From: Bacteroidota bacterium
Lineage (GTDB): Bacteria; Bacteroidota; Ignavibacteria; UBA10030; SZUA-254
Length of the DNA: 64,000 nt
NCBI GenBank assembly: GCA_020056225.1
Contig: JAGVIE010000002.1
Span: 32,846-96,845, forward strand
Reading direction: 5' to 3'
In this document: piece by piece, positions 35,532 through 45,775 of the stretch
How positions within the stretch are numbered: the stretch's first letter is position 1
Layout of the letters: each line of letters begins with the position of its first letter
Translations under genes and position numbers: made by a program
Notes under the pieces: model-generated
Database searches by the model: none
Seen by the model: only the letters and a program-made list of their open reading frames with translations
What the model was told of the DNA's origin: nothing

Positions 35532-36398
35532 CTATGTTATACCAAAATGTTTGTGAACACTTTTTAGATCGTTAATTGCTTCTTTGATATTCTTGTCTTT
35601 TGTAAACTCAATAAAGAGATGTCCATCAATCAATATTTTGGGATTGATATTCAGTTTAAAAATCTCTTTATAGACTTCCCTTTTTGAGGACTCATCTGCA
35701 TTATTATTCTTTCTAATATTCTTCAAGTATGAAAACCAGTTCGACAAAATTATGAACGGATACGCAAACATCAAAATAAAAAGCGCTGAATTTTTTACAC
35801 GCGTGAATTGAATATGTTTGATGCTAAATCCTGCCAGCTTCGCCAGGAGACGAAGTTTTTGAATCCCGATTAAAAAAACATGCCCGAAATAGAATTCATC
35901 GGAAATATCTTTTTCGTTCATCCAGACTGAATCAAATTCATTCGGCGGCATTAAGGAAGGAAACCTCTCGCTCTCCGAGAGGAAGTAACTTAGCCGCGAC
36001 CGTAGATTTGAGTAGTTTGGTGTGGTGATGATTAACGAACCGTTCTTCTTGAGGATTCTGTTGAATTCCTTCAAAGCTTTGAATTGATCTGAAAAATGTT
36101 CAATCCCTTCTTGACAGATAACAAAATCTGCATAATCATCATTCAAGGGAACACCTTCCAGCACGTTAGCACGACTGCACGTTAGATCTTCAAGCTGAAA
36201 ATATTCCGGGAAAAGATCGAAAGCTACCGGCGTTCCTCCCAACTTCTTCACAATCCTTGAGGTTACCCCGTTACCCGCAGGAAAATCCACAACAAGTTTA
36301 TTTTTAATCCGTTCTTTATTTTTAATCAAATACTTTTTTACATGATATTTGATGCTTAAAGGATTATTTTCGTAAGCGGTATCTTTCGCGGAAAACAT
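35532..36398 (-). CDS. SAM-dependent methyltransferase, class I
   Basis: 288 residues. Motif I is LVVDFPAGNGVTSRIVKK near residues 35-52, followed by FVICQEGIEHFSDQFKALKE and LKKNGSLIITTPN, as in methyltransferase type 11. The C-terminal third is hydrophobic (ALFILMFAYPFIILSNWFSYL), which suggests membrane association, possibly for lipid, quinone or glycan substrates. The substrate is not determined. It ends one base before the CoA-binding gene. Confidence 0.75.
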   Translation of the reverse strand: MFSAKDTAYENNPLSIKYHVKKYLIKNKERIKNKLVVDFPAGNGVTSRIVKKLGGTPVAFDLFPEYFQLEDLTCSRANVLEGVPLNDDYADFVICQEGIEHFSDQFKALKEFNRILKKNGSLIITTPNYSNLRSRLSYFLSESERFPSLMPPNEFDSVWMNEKDISDEFYFGHVFLIGIQKLRLLAKLAGFSIKHIQFTRVKNSALFILMFAYPFIILSNWFSYLKNIRKNNNADESSKREVYKEIFKLNINPKILIDGHLFIEFTKDKNIKEAINDLKSVHKHFGIT

Positions 36399-36439
36399 GC
36401 GGGTGTTCTTCGTTTATTGTACTTTAGCTTGTTTTCAAC

Positions 36440-37747
36440 TTATAAATTATCCAATGCTTTCGCGAGATCACGAATTATATCGGCTGGCTTTTCCAATCCA
36501 ATCGATAGTCGAATCCCTCCCGGGTCTAAACCGCTATTCATTTGCTCTACCAGTGGAATAGCCGAATGCGTCATTGAACTTGGATGTTCTATTAAAGTGC
36601 GGATATGCCCAAGACTAACAGCAAGGGTAATTGAATAAGCATTCTTCGCAACATAATTTATAAACTTAGCGCCTCTTTTATGCTGAATTTGCGGCGTCTT
36701 GCCCTTGAGTGTAAAGTATAGAATACTACCCGGCGCAAATTTACCATCATAATCGCGCATTTGTTTCTGCGCTAATTCATATTGTGGAAATGATTTAAGC
36801 CCGGGATAACTTACAAATTTAACCCGCGGATCACTCTGAAGAAAAGTTGAAATCGCATGGGCGCTTATCATTTGCTGTCTCATGCGCACAGACAAACTCG
36901 GCAATCCATAAACCAGAAGGGGCCATGCGCTTTTTGCGGCAAGAGCGCCTCCAAAATCTTTCCTATATAATAGAAGAATATCATAGCTCCAGTTAGGACC
37001 GATCACAACACCGCCCATATCGGTTCCGAAACCGCATATATTTTTAGTTAATGAGGCAATCACAAAATCCACACCAAACTCAAGAGGTCTCTGGCAATAC
37101 GGACTTGCAAACGTGTTATCTATGACAACGTATATTTTTCTGGTCTTGGGTCTTTTTTTATTCGCCTCCTTAACCATACGGACGACAGCCGCAATATCGA
37201 TAAGCTCAAGTGTGGGATTAACCGGCGTCTCGAAATAAATGACGCGTGTGTGGGACGTGATAAGCTTTTTAATATTTCGGGGATCCTTCATATCCACAAA
37301 CTTCGTGCTGATCTGGTAGCGTGGATACCAATTTGTCAGTAGCGAGTATGTGCAGCCGTACAAAATATTATGGGCAATGATCTCATCACCAACACCGGTA
37401 ACTGCGCCCAATGCCGCGGCAACGGCTGCCATGCCGGTAGAGAACGTTACAGCGATATCCCCTTTTTCAGCGGCGGCGAGATTTTCTTCGAGAACTTCTT
37501 TGTTAGGTTCGCCAAGCCGGTCATAAATATAAATCGGCGCTCTTGATTTGACGGCTTGCTGACCGGTATGATGTGCAAATTCGGCAAAGCCCAGCGCACC
37601 GCGACGCGTCGATTCAAGACGGAATGTGCATGACGAAGAAATTGGCGGAACTACGTGATGACTAAAGTCCCATTTCTTTGTAAGCGATTTACCGTGTATT
37701 AATCCTGTTTCAAGGGAATAAGGAAGTTTGTTTTTTTTATTTTTCAT
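36440..37747 (-). CDS. Cys/Met-metabolism PLP enzyme (gamma-lyase/synthase type)
   Basis: 435 residues of the cystathionine gamma-synthase/methionine gamma-lyase fold. PLP motifs: DIAVTFSTGMAAVAAAL, YFETPVNPTLELIDI, IDNTFASPYCQRPLEFG and the Lys in ASLTKNICGFGTDMGG. The C-terminal block includes SVSLGHIRTLIEHPSSMTHS-like sequence. It overlaps the preceding gene by four bases (ATGA). Gamma-lyase activity would produce a 2-oxoacid (for example 2-oxobutyrate) that the ferredoxin oxidoreductase nearby could use. The exact reaction cannot be told from sequence. Confidence 0.85.
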   Translation of the reverse strand: MKNKKNKLPYSLETGLIHGKSLTKKWDFSHHVVPPISSSCTFRLESTRRGALGFAEFAHHTGQQAVKSRAPIYIYDRLGEPNKEVLEENLAAAEKGDIAVTFSTGMAAVAAALGAVTGVGDEIIAHNILYGCTYSLLTNWYPRYQISTKFVDMKDPRNIKKLITSHTRVIYFETPVNPTLELIDIAAVVRMVKEANKKRPKTRKIYVVIDNTFASPYCQRPLEFGVDFVIASLTKNICGFGTDMGGVVIGPNWSYDILLLYRKDFGGALAAKSAWPLLVYGLPSLSVRMRQQMISAHAISTFLQSDPRVKFVSYPGLKSFPQYELAQKQMRDYDGKFAPGSILYFTLKGKTPQIQHKRGAKFINYVAKNAYSITLAVSLGHIRTLIEHPSSMTHSAIPLVEQMNSGLDPGGIRLSIGLEKPADIIRDLAKALDNL

Positions 37748-38745
37748 TGTTTTATCTCCATCAAATTATTTATCATCACATCATGATTATTAAAGAGAAT
37801 ATTATGCTCCTTGAACAGCAATCTTGTTTGGACGCAAGTACGCTGGTATGAGCGCAGCAAATTGAGGATGGATGCACTCGACCATAATCGTTTAAAATCG
37901 TAATTATTTTCTCTCAGGTCGCCGCATTCTTTACACCGGGTACTGCACATATATACTTTTCCATCTTCGGCGATGTATGCGAACGATTTTCCTGCAAGAC
38001 AGCAGTGAATCCAGCGGGGATGTTCCGAATGGGAAAAATCGAAACCATTATCGCCGACCGAATACGGAATATATTTCACACATTGCGGAGAAAAATACAT
38101 ATCGTTCGGGACAAGATATTTCATATCCGATATACTCCCGATGAATTCATCTAATGAATGAGAAAACCCGTCTCCTACCGCTACTTCTGGTATAGATTTA
38201 TCGAAAGAGAGATGACAATATAAACCCTGGGCATTACAACGAAAAGCATAATCCAGATAATATCCAAGTTTCCTTAAGTTCGGCTGGTCGATTTTAACAC
38301 TGAAATGTATTTCAAATTTTTTCTCTCTCAACAACTTGACAGCTCCTTCCAGCTTGAGGTAGCTTGGAGTTTGCTTGAAACGCATCTCGCCATCTTCATC
38401 GATACAACCATCGATTGTTAAACGAAATACGCGCGATCCGAATTGATGAAATTGTTCTGCAAGATTAGCGGTGAGTTGATCGGGTTTAACTTCAACAATC
38501 GTCTTTAATCCCAATGTGTTGCCATAACTGACGATCTTATGAAGATCGGTTCTGGAAGTGATATCTGGGCCTGTGAAAACAACAATCGGTTTCGCGAAAC
38601 GTGCAATACTATCGAGTATCAGCAGGCATTCGTGTTGAGATAGGACAGCATTCTGCATTCCTGACAGATCACCGGCAGATGTCAATTGCCAGATGATTAG
38701 ACGAGGGCGATATTCATAATGTGTTTCTTCTACACCTATATACAT
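37744..38745 (-). CDS. Radical-SAM-like protein without the Fe-S cysteines
   Basis: The 333-residue protein has a radical-SAM/SPASM layout. The opening RPRLIIWQLTSAGDLSGMQN corresponds to the usual 'W-x-x-T-x-x-C-N-L-x-C-x-H-C' pattern, but residues 25, 29 and 32 are Gly, Gly and Asn instead of Cys. Later elements remain: IVVFTGPDITSRTDL (the GGEP-like strand), RLTIDGCIDEDG, and the C-terminal SPASM-type cysteines (CCLAGKSFAYIAEDGKVYMC, STRCKECGD). It overlaps the next gene by four bases. It therefore seems unable to cleave SAM but may keep its binding or auxiliary role. The overall family is confident, the lost-cluster reading is directly visible. Confidence 0.75.
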   Translation of the reverse strand: MYIGVEETHYEYRPRLIIWQLTSAGDLSGMQNAVLSQHECLLILDSIARFAKPIVVFTGPDITSRTDLHKIVSYGNTLGLKTIVEVKPDQLTANLAEQFHQFGSRVFRLTIDGCIDEDGEMRFKQTPSYLKLEGAVKLLREKKFEIHFSVKIDQPNLRKLGYYLDYAFRCNAQGLYCHLSFDKSIPEVAVGDGFSHSLDEFIGSISDMKYLVPNDMYFSPQCVKYIPYSVGDNGFDFSHSEHPRWIHCCLAGKSFAYIAEDGKVYMCSTRCKECGDLRENNYDFKRLWSSASILNLLRSYQRTCVQTRLLFKEHNILFNNHDVMINNLMEIKQ

Positions 38746-38907
38746 GAAATTCTCCGATAGAGTACATTTTAAATATCGGTCTGTTCGTTTATTATTAAGT
38801 TACACAAAGAACATCTGCATCAGTTTAATGCGTATGCCTGATATCAGCTTAATTCAATAAATAATAATGCCTTTTTCAACCAACCAAATTGGGTTTTCGG
38901 AATTCGA

Positions 38908-39165
38908 TTAAGTTTTAAAGCCATCATGGATCTGATCCAGTACTTCAAATTTCGATTTCATTAGCAGTTTTGCCTCCTCAAGAAGGCGAATTGATTTTTC
39001 TCTTTGGAGAATTAACTCATTCAATATCGCCTTGACGTCGGGATAATCACATTCATCGCGCAACGCATCATATTGAAGTATAGCTTCCTTCTCACGCAGA
39101 GTTGCAATCTCCATTGCGGTACAGAATTCCTTACATCCATGCGCACATTTCACATCCTGTTTCAT
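38908..39165 (-). CDS. Small helical protein next to the ferredoxin oxidoreductase
   Basis: The 85-residue protein starts with a Cys/His cluster (CAHGCKEFC) and continues in one or two amphipathic helices (ATLREKEAILQYDALRDECD, LNELILQREKSIRLLEEAKL). The E-x-x-A...Y and E-x-x-x-R spacing faintly resembles small ferritin-like or rubrerythrin-like helices, but this is weak. It begins 12 bases after the gamma subunit with a GAGG site and is probably the last gene of that operon. It could be an electron-transfer or assembly factor. No family is recognised with confidence. Confidence 0.6.
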   Translation of the reverse strand: MKQDVKCAHGCKEFCTAMEIATLREKEAILQYDALRDECDYPDVKAILNELILQREKSIRLLEEAKLLMKSKFEVLDQIHDGFKT

Positions 39166-39176
39166 AAAATCCTCGA

Positions 39177-39734
39177 TTATGCTATTGGTGTTGCTGCCTC
39201 GATAACTAATTTTTCACCACGTTCGAGTGCTTCCTGATTGATTTTTAATAGATGATGATAACGCTCGGGAAATACTTTCGGCAATGCCTTAACTACCGAA
39301 CTGATGCTCACGACCTGGCAAACGCTTAAAAAAGCGCCGAGCATTACCATATTGCGTACCTTCAGATTATTCAACTTAAGTACTTCCGATTCGATGTCTA
39401 CAGGGGCTACTGTAATATCGGTGCGTGTGGGCGGCACGACAATATTACCGCTATCGTATATAAGAAGACCGTTGGGCTTTATTGATTTTTCAAATTTATC
39501 GACAGATGGTTGGTTCATAGCAACTAATGCGTCGAATTTAGAAACGATCGGAGAACTAATTCTCTTGTCGGATACTATGACAATGCAGTTTGCTGTTCCG
39601 CCGCGCATCTCCGGACCGTAGGACGGCATCCACGATACTTCTTTACCTTCAACCACACCGGAATAAGCCAATGTCATTCCCATAGAAAGAATTCCTTGTC
39701 CTCCAAATCCTGCAAATATTATTTCATGCGTCAT
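39177..39734 (-). CDS. 2-oxoacid:ferredoxin oxidoreductase, gamma subunit
   Basis: 185 residues of the KorC/VorC gamma family: EIIFAGFGGQGILSMGMTLA at the N-terminus, SWMPSYGPEMRGGTANCIVI, and VALMNQPSVDKF-type strands. It binds coenzyme A. The ATG overlaps the stop of the beta subunit at 39734. It is part of a four-subunit enzyme that oxidises 2-oxoacids to acyl-CoA and CO2 while reducing ferredoxin. Confidence 0.92.
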   Translation of the reverse strand: MTHEIIFAGFGGQGILSMGMTLAYSGVVEGKEVSWMPSYGPEMRGGTANCIVIVSDKRISSPIVSKFDALVAMNQPSVDKFEKSIKPNGLLIYDSGNIVVPPTRTDITVAPVDIESEVLKLNNLKVRNMVMLGAFLSVCQVVSISSVVKALPKVFPERYHHLLKINQEALERGEKLVIEAATPIA

Positions 39735-40561
39735 TACTTGCTCTCCTTTATTTCTGTTGTGGCTGCGGGTGGGATAGGTTTCTTCTCGACTAATTTACCA
39801 TCTACCTTTAAATCACCCGGCGGGTAAAATGGGAACATTTTTTCCTCAATCCATTTGTTCGATTGAAGCGGAGTCATCTTCCACCCCGAAGGACAATTCG
39901 ATACGACTTCAATCAGGCATGTTCCTTTTTTCTCTTGCTGATATTTGAACGCTTTTTCTACAGCTTTTTTAAAATGACGCACCGTGGTCGGTGTGTGGAC
40001 CGAATGTCTCGTAACGTAGTATGTTCCGGGTAACATTGCGATTATCTCTGTAATTTTAAACGGGTGACCCTGTGTGTGTACTTCTCTTCCTTCAGGTGTT
40101 GTGCTTGTTTTCATTCCAACAATTGAAGTAGGAGCCATTTGTCCGCCGGTCATTCCATAGATGCCGTTGTTGATGAAAACGATAAGAAAATTTTCACCGC
40201 GATTGCAAGCGTGCATGGTTTCGGCGGTTCCGATTGCGGCAAGATCACCGTCACCTTGATATGTGAAAACAATCTTATCGGGAAGCACTCTTTTAACGCC
40301 AGTGGCAACAGCCGTTGCGCGCCCATGAGCCGCTTCCTGCATATCTATATTCATATAATTATACGCGATCACAGAACAGCCAACCGGAGCTACACCGATA
40401 GTTTTATCCTGAATACCCATTTCTTCTATAACATCCATAAGAACTTTATGAACGACGCCGTGACCGCAGCCCGGGCAATAATGCATCCGGGTTTCAGTCA
40501 GCGTGCTGGGTTTTTCCCAAACTACTTCCATCCCGTTTATTGGTTCTTGTGTTCCATTCAT
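39734..40561 (-). CDS. 2-oxoacid:ferredoxin oxidoreductase, beta subunit
   Basis: 275 residues of the TPP-binding beta family: MHYCPGCGHGVVHKVL, VAPVGCSVIAYNYM, DIQ-type cluster ligands and TYQGDGDLAAIGTAE (the TPP Mg2+ motif GDG), followed by NGIYGMTGGQMAPTS. The substrate family is 2-oxoglutarate or branched-chain oxoacids, and sequence does not decide. It follows the alpha subunit by one base. Confidence 0.92.
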   Translation of the reverse strand: MNGTQEPINGMEVVWEKPSTLTETRMHYCPGCGHGVVHKVLMDVIEEMGIQDKTIGVAPVGCSVIAYNYMNIDMQEAAHGRATAVATGVKRVLPDKIVFTYQGDGDLAAIGTAETMHACNRGENFLIVFINNGIYGMTGGQMAPTSIVGMKTSTTPEGREVHTQGHPFKITEIIAMLPGTYYVTRHSVHTPTTVRHFKKAVEKAFKYQQEKKGTCLIEVVSNCPSGWKMTPLQSNKWIEEKMFPFYPPGDLKVDGKLVEKKPIPPAATTEIKESK

Positions 40562-40562
40562 A

Positions 40563-41669
40563 TTACACCTTTTCCTTAATCAATTTCTCAGAAGATTTTT
40601 TCGGCTGAGTCTTATTCATTAATTTCTTGAGAGATGTTAATGTATCTTCAGGTGTCGGAATGATGCCGCCCATTCTGCCATAAAAATCAACGGGTATTTT
40701 ACCGTTCACCCCGAGTCTAACATCTTCAACCATCTGACCGGCGTTCATCTCTACAACAAGAATGCCGCGCACCTGATCCGCCAATTTGCTTACCATCTCG
40801 TAAGGGTATGGATAAAGAGAAATTGGACGTAACAAACCAACCTTTATTCCTTGCTGGCGCGCTATTTCAATTACCCTTTGGCATATCCTGGCAGAAAGTC
40901 CGTATGCAACTAAAAGATATTCTGCATCATCTGTCGATATCAATTCGTATCGTACTTCATTCTTTTCGATCTGACGGTACTTTTCTTGAAGATGGATATT
41001 GATTTTTTCCATGTCTTCGGACTGCAGATGAAGTGAAGTGATAACGTTGGGCGGACGGTTAGCTGTCTTGCCGGTTGTAGCCCACGGCTTTGATATTTTA
41101 CGCTGTTTAGGATCGTAGTCGGGAAAAATAACTTTTTCCATCATCTGCCCGAGTGCGCCATCAGCCAGTATTAAAACCGGATTTCTGTATTTATCGGCAA
41201 GATCAAAACCGAGATAAACATAATCAGCCATCTCTTGTACGCTTGCTGGAGCTAATACTATTAAATGATAATCTCCGTGTCCGCCGCCTTTAACTGATTG
41301 GAAGTAATCACCTTGTGACGGCTGGATTGTTCCCAACCCGGGACCACCGCGGTTAATGTTTATCAGCAAGCAAGGCAGTTCGGCGCAGGCTATATACGAT
41401 AGTCCTTCCTGCATTAGACTGATTCCGGGACTTGACGAAGACGTCATCACGCGCGCACCGGCACCAGCCGCACCATAAACCATATTGATTGCAGCGACTT
41501 CACTCTCCACCTGCATAACAACCATGCCACGTTTGCGTCCTTGATCTGCGAGATATTCGATAACCTCAGATTGCGGTGTGATAGGATAACCAAAATAAGC
41601 ATCGCACCCGGCAAGTATTGCTGCCTCAGCTGCCGCTTCATTACCCTCCATTAATAGAACTTCACTCAT
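40563..41669 (-). CDS. 2-oxoacid:ferredoxin oxidoreductase, alpha subunit
   Basis: 368 residues of the pyrimidine-binding alpha family: MEGNEAAAEAAILAGCDAYF, YPITPQSEVIEYLAD, VESEVAAINMVYGAAGAGAR and SSSPGISLMQEGLSYIA. The mid-length form (about 370 aa) matches VorB/KorA of the short type. It overlaps the ferredoxin gene by four bases (41666-41669). Confidence 0.92.
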   Translation of the reverse strand: MSEVLLMEGNEAAAEAAILAGCDAYFGYPITPQSEVIEYLADQGRKRGMVVMQVESEVAAINMVYGAAGAGARVMTSSSSPGISLMQEGLSYIACAELPCLLININRGGPGLGTIQPSQGDYFQSVKGGGHGDYHLIVLAPASVQEMADYVYLGFDLADKYRNPVLILADGALGQMMEKVIFPDYDPKQRKISKPWATTGKTANRPPNVITSLHLQSEDMEKINIHLQEKYRQIEKNEVRYELISTDDAEYLLVAYGLSARICQRVIEIARQQGIKVGLLRPISLYPYPYEMVSKLADQVRGILVVEMNAGQMVEDVRLGVNGKIPVDFYGRMGGIIPTPEDTLTSLKKLMNKTQPKKSSEKLIKEKV

Positions 41670-41983
41670 ATGTCCAATCTCCCTTCCCCGGCTGGAACAT
41701 CCGGATTATCAACCATAATTTTAATATCATGCTTTACATTCGTAATCGTTGCAATTGGATCTTTCTTTTTCCCCGCTCTGTATACAGTAATAACTGCATC
41801 CGGACATACTAATGCACAATTAATGCAGCCGGTACAATTATCCTGAATAAGAACGGCGTAGTGATATCCTTTTGTATTTATTTCCTTCGACATCGCGAGA
41901 CTATCCTGGGGACATGCTTCGATACAAAGCTCGCACCCCTTACATGTCTCGACATCGATCTTAACGGTTCCACGTACTGCCAT
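41666..41983 (-). CDS. Ferredoxin-type delta subunit, two [4Fe-4S]
   Basis: 105 residues with two cluster motifs: VETCKGCELCIEACPQDSL and DNCTGCINCALVCPDAV. This is the delta (ferredoxin-like) subunit that leads the oxidoreductase operon and passes electrons to soluble ferredoxin. It begins 79 bases downstream of the malic enzyme gene's end, and a ribosome site AGGAAA precedes it. Confidence 0.93.
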   Translation of the reverse strand: MAVRGTVKIDVETCKGCELCIEACPQDSLAMSKEINTKGYHYAVLIQDNCTGCINCALVCPDAVITVYRAGKKKDPIATITNVKHDIKIMVDNPDVPAGEGRLDI

Positions 41984-42062
41984 GTTTTTTCCTCAATTAT
42001 TTATTCAGTTAATACATTTTCTATGGTTAATTGCTCTTAATACTTTTCAAGACCATCAGTTT

Positions 42063-44315
42063 TTATTCGTGCCGTTGGGCATCCTGAACAGCCATCGCTG
42101 TAATATTGACGATATCCGTTACATCATTCCCCGGTATGAGCAGATAAACCGGTTTTCTTATACCCATCAATATCGGTCCAACCGCAGTAGCACCACCCAG
42201 ACGAGCTAACAATTTATATGCGATATTCGCCGACGTCAGGTCGGGACAAATTAGAACATTCGCTCCGCCTTTTAGTGTACTAAACGGATAGATTTCATTT
42301 ACGATATCCGGCACTACGGCTGTATCGGCTTGCATCTCGCCATCGATTATCAGACTGGGCAATTTCTTTTTTACAATTTCAACAGCCGATTTTACTTTAT
42401 CGGTAAGTGGATGATGTGTACTGCCGAAGTTACTGAACGAAAGCATCGCGATTCTCGGCTCGACATCATATTGCCGTACTTTTTCTGCCGTAAGCATTGC
42501 GATCTGTGCAAGTTGTTCTGCTGTCGGCTCGATATTCACTGTTGCATCGGCAATAAAGATGATCTCGTTTTTGAAAATCATCATATAAAGTCCCGCGACA
42601 ATATCCATATCATCACGGTGCCCGATAATCTGTAACGCAGGCTTGACGGTTTCTGGGTAATTCTGAGTCAATCCGGAGATTAAACCATCCGCATCACCCT
42701 CGCGCACCATCATCATGCCGTAATAATTCTCTATCTTGAGTAATCTTTCGGCATCGAAATGAGTCGTGCCTCTGCGTTTCCGGTTTTCATAAAACTTCGC
42801 TACATAGTCTCGATACTTTGGCGACTCAACCGGATTTATTATTTCGATACCATCCAGCTCACCGCCCAGTTCTTTAATCTTATGCTCGATAACTTTAACA
42901 TCCCCCAATAGGATTGGATGAGCAATTTTCTCATCAAGAATAATTTGCGCCGCACGGAGAATTTTAGATTCTTCGCCTTCCGGAAACACAATTTTTTTCG
43001 GTGATCGTTGTGCTTTATGTATAAAAACACGCATTACTTCGCGTGATTTGCCGAGGCGTGCCTCAAGTGAATCCCTATATGCTTCAAAATCTTTTATCTG
43101 GACACGAGCCACGCCGGTTTCCATCGCTGTTTTGGCAACTGCCGGGGCTTCCCACAATAGAACACGAGGATCAAGAGGTTTCGGAATGATATAATCTTTC
43201 CCGAATCCGAGTTTCTTTCCGCCGTATGCACGTATCACAGAATCCGGCACATCTTCCTTCGCAAGTTTAGCAAGCGCCATTGATGCGGCAACTTTCATCT
43301 TGTCGTTAATTTGGGTTGCGCGAACATCCAATGCGCCGCGGAAGATAAACGGAAATCCAAGAACATTGTTGACCTGGTTCGGATAATCCGAGCGACCAGT
43401 ACCCATAATAACATCATCCCGCGCAGCGACCGCGTCAGGATATGTAATTTCCGGATCAGGATTAGCCATCGCAAAGACGATGGGTTTATCAGCCATTGAC
43501 CGAACCATTTCCTTTGTTACAAGGTCTTTCACAGATACACCACAAAAAACATCCGCTCCTTTCATTGCATCACTGAGCGTTCGATCCTCAGTATCAACGG
43601 CAAAATATTCTTTGTATTTATTCATTCCTTCCTTCCTGCCCTTGTAAACAACCCCCTTCGTGTCCACAAGCCGGATATTATTTCGGTTCGCACCAAGGGT
43701 TTCATAATATTTTGCACAGGCAATACCTGCGGCACCTGCTCCACTAAACACTATTTTTACCTCATTTATTTTCTTACCGCAGAGCTCAAGTGCATTTATT
43801 AATCCCGCACCGCTTATGATTGCTGTTCCATGCTGATCATCGTGAAAAACAGGTATGTTCATTATTTTTTTCAGTTCTTCTTCGATCTCGAAACACTCAG
43901 GCGCTTTAATGTCTTCAAGATTAATGCCTCCAAATGTCGGCTCTAAAAGTTTTACCGCCTTAATTATCTCTTTCGGATCATGGGAATCTATTTCGATATC
44001 GAATACATCAATATCGGCAAATTTCTTAAAGAGAACGCCCTTCCCCTCCATAACGGGCTTACCTGCCAATGCGCCGATATCACCGAGACCTAACACGGCA
44101 GTACCGTTGCTTATCACCGCGACTAAATTTCCTTTTGCAGTATAGAGAAAAGCGTCTTCGGGATTCTTTTCGATTTCAAGACAAGGATCTGCAACACCCG
44201 GTGAATATGCAAGCGAGAGATCGCGTTGGGTTGCACACGGTTTCGTTGGAATAACTTCTATTTTTCCCCGACGGCCCTGCGAGTGATAATCTAGTGCGTC
44301 TTGTTTGCGTATCAT
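42063..44315 (-). CDS. maeB: NADP-dependent malic enzyme, MaeB type
   Basis: 750 residues. The N-terminal ~420 form the malic enzyme ([54 protein letters not shown]). The C-terminal ~320 form a phosphotransacetylase-like domain ([35 protein letters not shown]), which is usually regulatory. It converts malate to pyruvate and NADPH. The neighbourhood ties it to oxoacid and acyl-CoA metabolism. Confidence 0.95.
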   Translation of the reverse strand: MIRKQDALDYHSQGRRGKIEVIPTKPCATQRDLSLAYSPGVADPCLEIEKNPEDAFLYTAKGNLVAVISNGTAVLGLGDIGALAGKPVMEGKGVLFKKFADIDVFDIEIDSHDPKEIIKAVKLLEPTFGGINLEDIKAPECFEIEEELKKIMNIPVFHDDQHGTAIISGAGLINALELCGKKINEVKIVFSGAGAAGIACAKYYETLGANRNNIRLVDTKGVVYKGRKEGMNKYKEYFAVDTEDRTLSDAMKGADVFCGVSVKDLVTKEMVRSMADKPIVFAMANPDPEITYPDAVAARDDVIMGTGRSDYPNQVNNVLGFPFIFRGALDVRATQINDKMKVAASMALAKLAKEDVPDSVIRAYGGKKLGFGKDYIIPKPLDPRVLLWEAPAVAKTAMETGVARVQIKDFEAYRDSLEARLGKSREVMRVFIHKAQRSPKKIVFPEGEESKILRAAQIILDEKIAHPILLGDVKVIEHKIKELGGELDGIEIINPVESPKYRDYVAKFYENRKRRGTTHFDAERLLKIENYYGMMMVREGDADGLISGLTQNYPETVKPALQIIGHRDDMDIVAGLYMMIFKNEIIFIADATVNIEPTAEQLAQIAMLTAEKVRQYDVEPRIAMLSFSNFGSTHHPLTDKVKSAVEIVKKKLPSLIIDGEMQADTAVVPDIVNEIYPFSTLKGGANVLICPDLTSANIAYKLLARLGGATAVGPILMGIRKPVYLLIPGNDVTDIVNITAMAVQDAQRHE

Positions 44316-44420
44316 GATTCTAACCTTCCTGTTAGTTTTGAAGATTTCTTCTTATGTTCAAGTGTACTATTGTAACGCTCTTACTTCAAACAACGTATCG
44401 GCAACATCATAATAATTTTG

Positions 44421-45755
44421 TTATCGGATTGCCTTTCCGGTGTTCATGTAAAACGACGGCGATAAATAATTTTGTTCAAAGGCATATTGTTCCAATTGTT
44501 CACGAAATTCCGGATGTGAAATATTAATCAGCGCTTTAACACGCTGACCGAGATTCTTACCGTGAAGATAAGCGATCCCGTATTCCGTAACGATGTAATG
44601 AACATCGGCTCGGGTTGTGACAACACCCGCGCCGGATTTTAGCATGGGTACGATTCGTGATATTGTATTGTTCTTCGTAGTCGATGGAAGAGCGATTATT
44701 GGTTTACCTCCTTTTGAGCGAGCGGCGCCGCGTATGAAATCGAGCTGACCGCCAAAACCGCTGTAAATTTTCGAGCCGATAGAATCGGAGCAAACCTGTC
44801 CGGTAATATCTATTTCAATAGCCGAATTAATCGCCACCATTTTTTCATTTCTCGATACTATAAACGGATCGTTCGTATAATCGGCAGGGTGAATCTCGAA
44901 ATAAGGATTATTGTCAACATAAGAATAAAGCTGCCGCGATCCGAAAATAAACGTTGCAATAATCTTACCGGGATGCAATGTTTTTTTTGCGTTTGTTATT
45001 ATTCCTGAATCGATCAGCTTTACAATACCATCCGACACCATTTCAGTGTGAATACCAAGATCTCGCTTGTTCGTCAACGATTGAAGCACAGCGTCCGGAA
45101 TTCCGCCGATGCCCAATTGTAATGTTGAATTGTCTTCCACTAACTCTGCAATGTATTGCCCGATCCGATATTCAATTTCTGATGGAGGATCTTTGGATAA
45201 TTCGGGTAATTCATTCGAATATTCGACTAACCGATGAACCCTCGATACATGTATGAAGGAATCACCGAGCGTTCTGGGCATTCTTTCATTAACTTGTGCA
45301 ATCACGAGCTTCGCACTCTCAGCGGCGGCTTTGGTCGCAAGGCATTCGACCCCATAGCTCATGAATCCATGTTCATCGGGTGGAGACACCTGAATAATCG
45401 CAACATCAAGAGGTATAAGTTTTTGAGTGAATAAAGATGGAATCTCAAAGAGAAATATCGGCACATAATCAGATCGTCCCTCGTTGATTGCCTTGCGATC
45501 TGCCGGTCCTACGAATAACGAGTTGTGCCGAAAGTGTTCCTCCATGCCTGGTTTCGACAGCGGATCGTCTCCAATCAAGAGAACATGGTTTACTTCAACA
45601 TGATTTAGTTCGTCTTTACGCGCCGCAAGCGGTTCTATTAAAATAAACGGTGTGGCAGCATTACCGCTGATAAAAATCTTATCCTCAGATTTAACATGAG
45701 ATACCGCTTCTTCCGGAGTTGTAAGTTTTTGTTTATATTGTGTAACCCAGTTCAT
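44421..45755 (-). CDS. Acetyl-CoA hydrolase/transferase family protein
   Basis: 444 residues of the acetate/4-hydroxybutyrate CoA-transferase group. Visible motifs: FISGNAATPFILIEPLA near the start, LQLGIGGIPDAVLQSLTNK, LGIHTEMVSDGIVKLIDSG, NSAIEIDITGQVCSDSIGSK and YSGFGGQLDFIRGAARSKGG. It moves CoA between acyl groups and so can recover energy or activate acids. The donor and acceptor are unknown. It lies 105 bases upstream of maeB in transcription order. Confidence 0.88.
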   Translation of the reverse strand: MNWVTQYKQKLTTPEEAVSHVKSEDKIFISGNAATPFILIEPLAARKDELNHVEVNHVLLIGDDPLSKPGMEEHFRHNSLFVGPADRKAINEGRSDYVPIFLFEIPSLFTQKLIPLDVAIIQVSPPDEHGFMSYGVECLATKAAAESAKLVIAQVNERMPRTLGDSFIHVSRVHRLVEYSNELPELSKDPPSEIEYRIGQYIAELVEDNSTLQLGIGGIPDAVLQSLTNKRDLGIHTEMVSDGIVKLIDSGIITNAKKTLHPGKIIATFIFGSRQLYSYVDNNPYFEIHPADYTNDPFIVSRNEKMVAINSAIEIDITGQVCSDSIGSKIYSGFGGQLDFIRGAARSKGGKPIIALPSTTKNNTISRIVPMLKSGAGVVTTRADVHYIVTEYGIAYLHGKNLGQRVKALINISHPEFREQLEQYAFEQNYLSPSFYMNTGKAIR

Positions 45756-45775
45756 AGTTCACAGTGCGAGATTTT

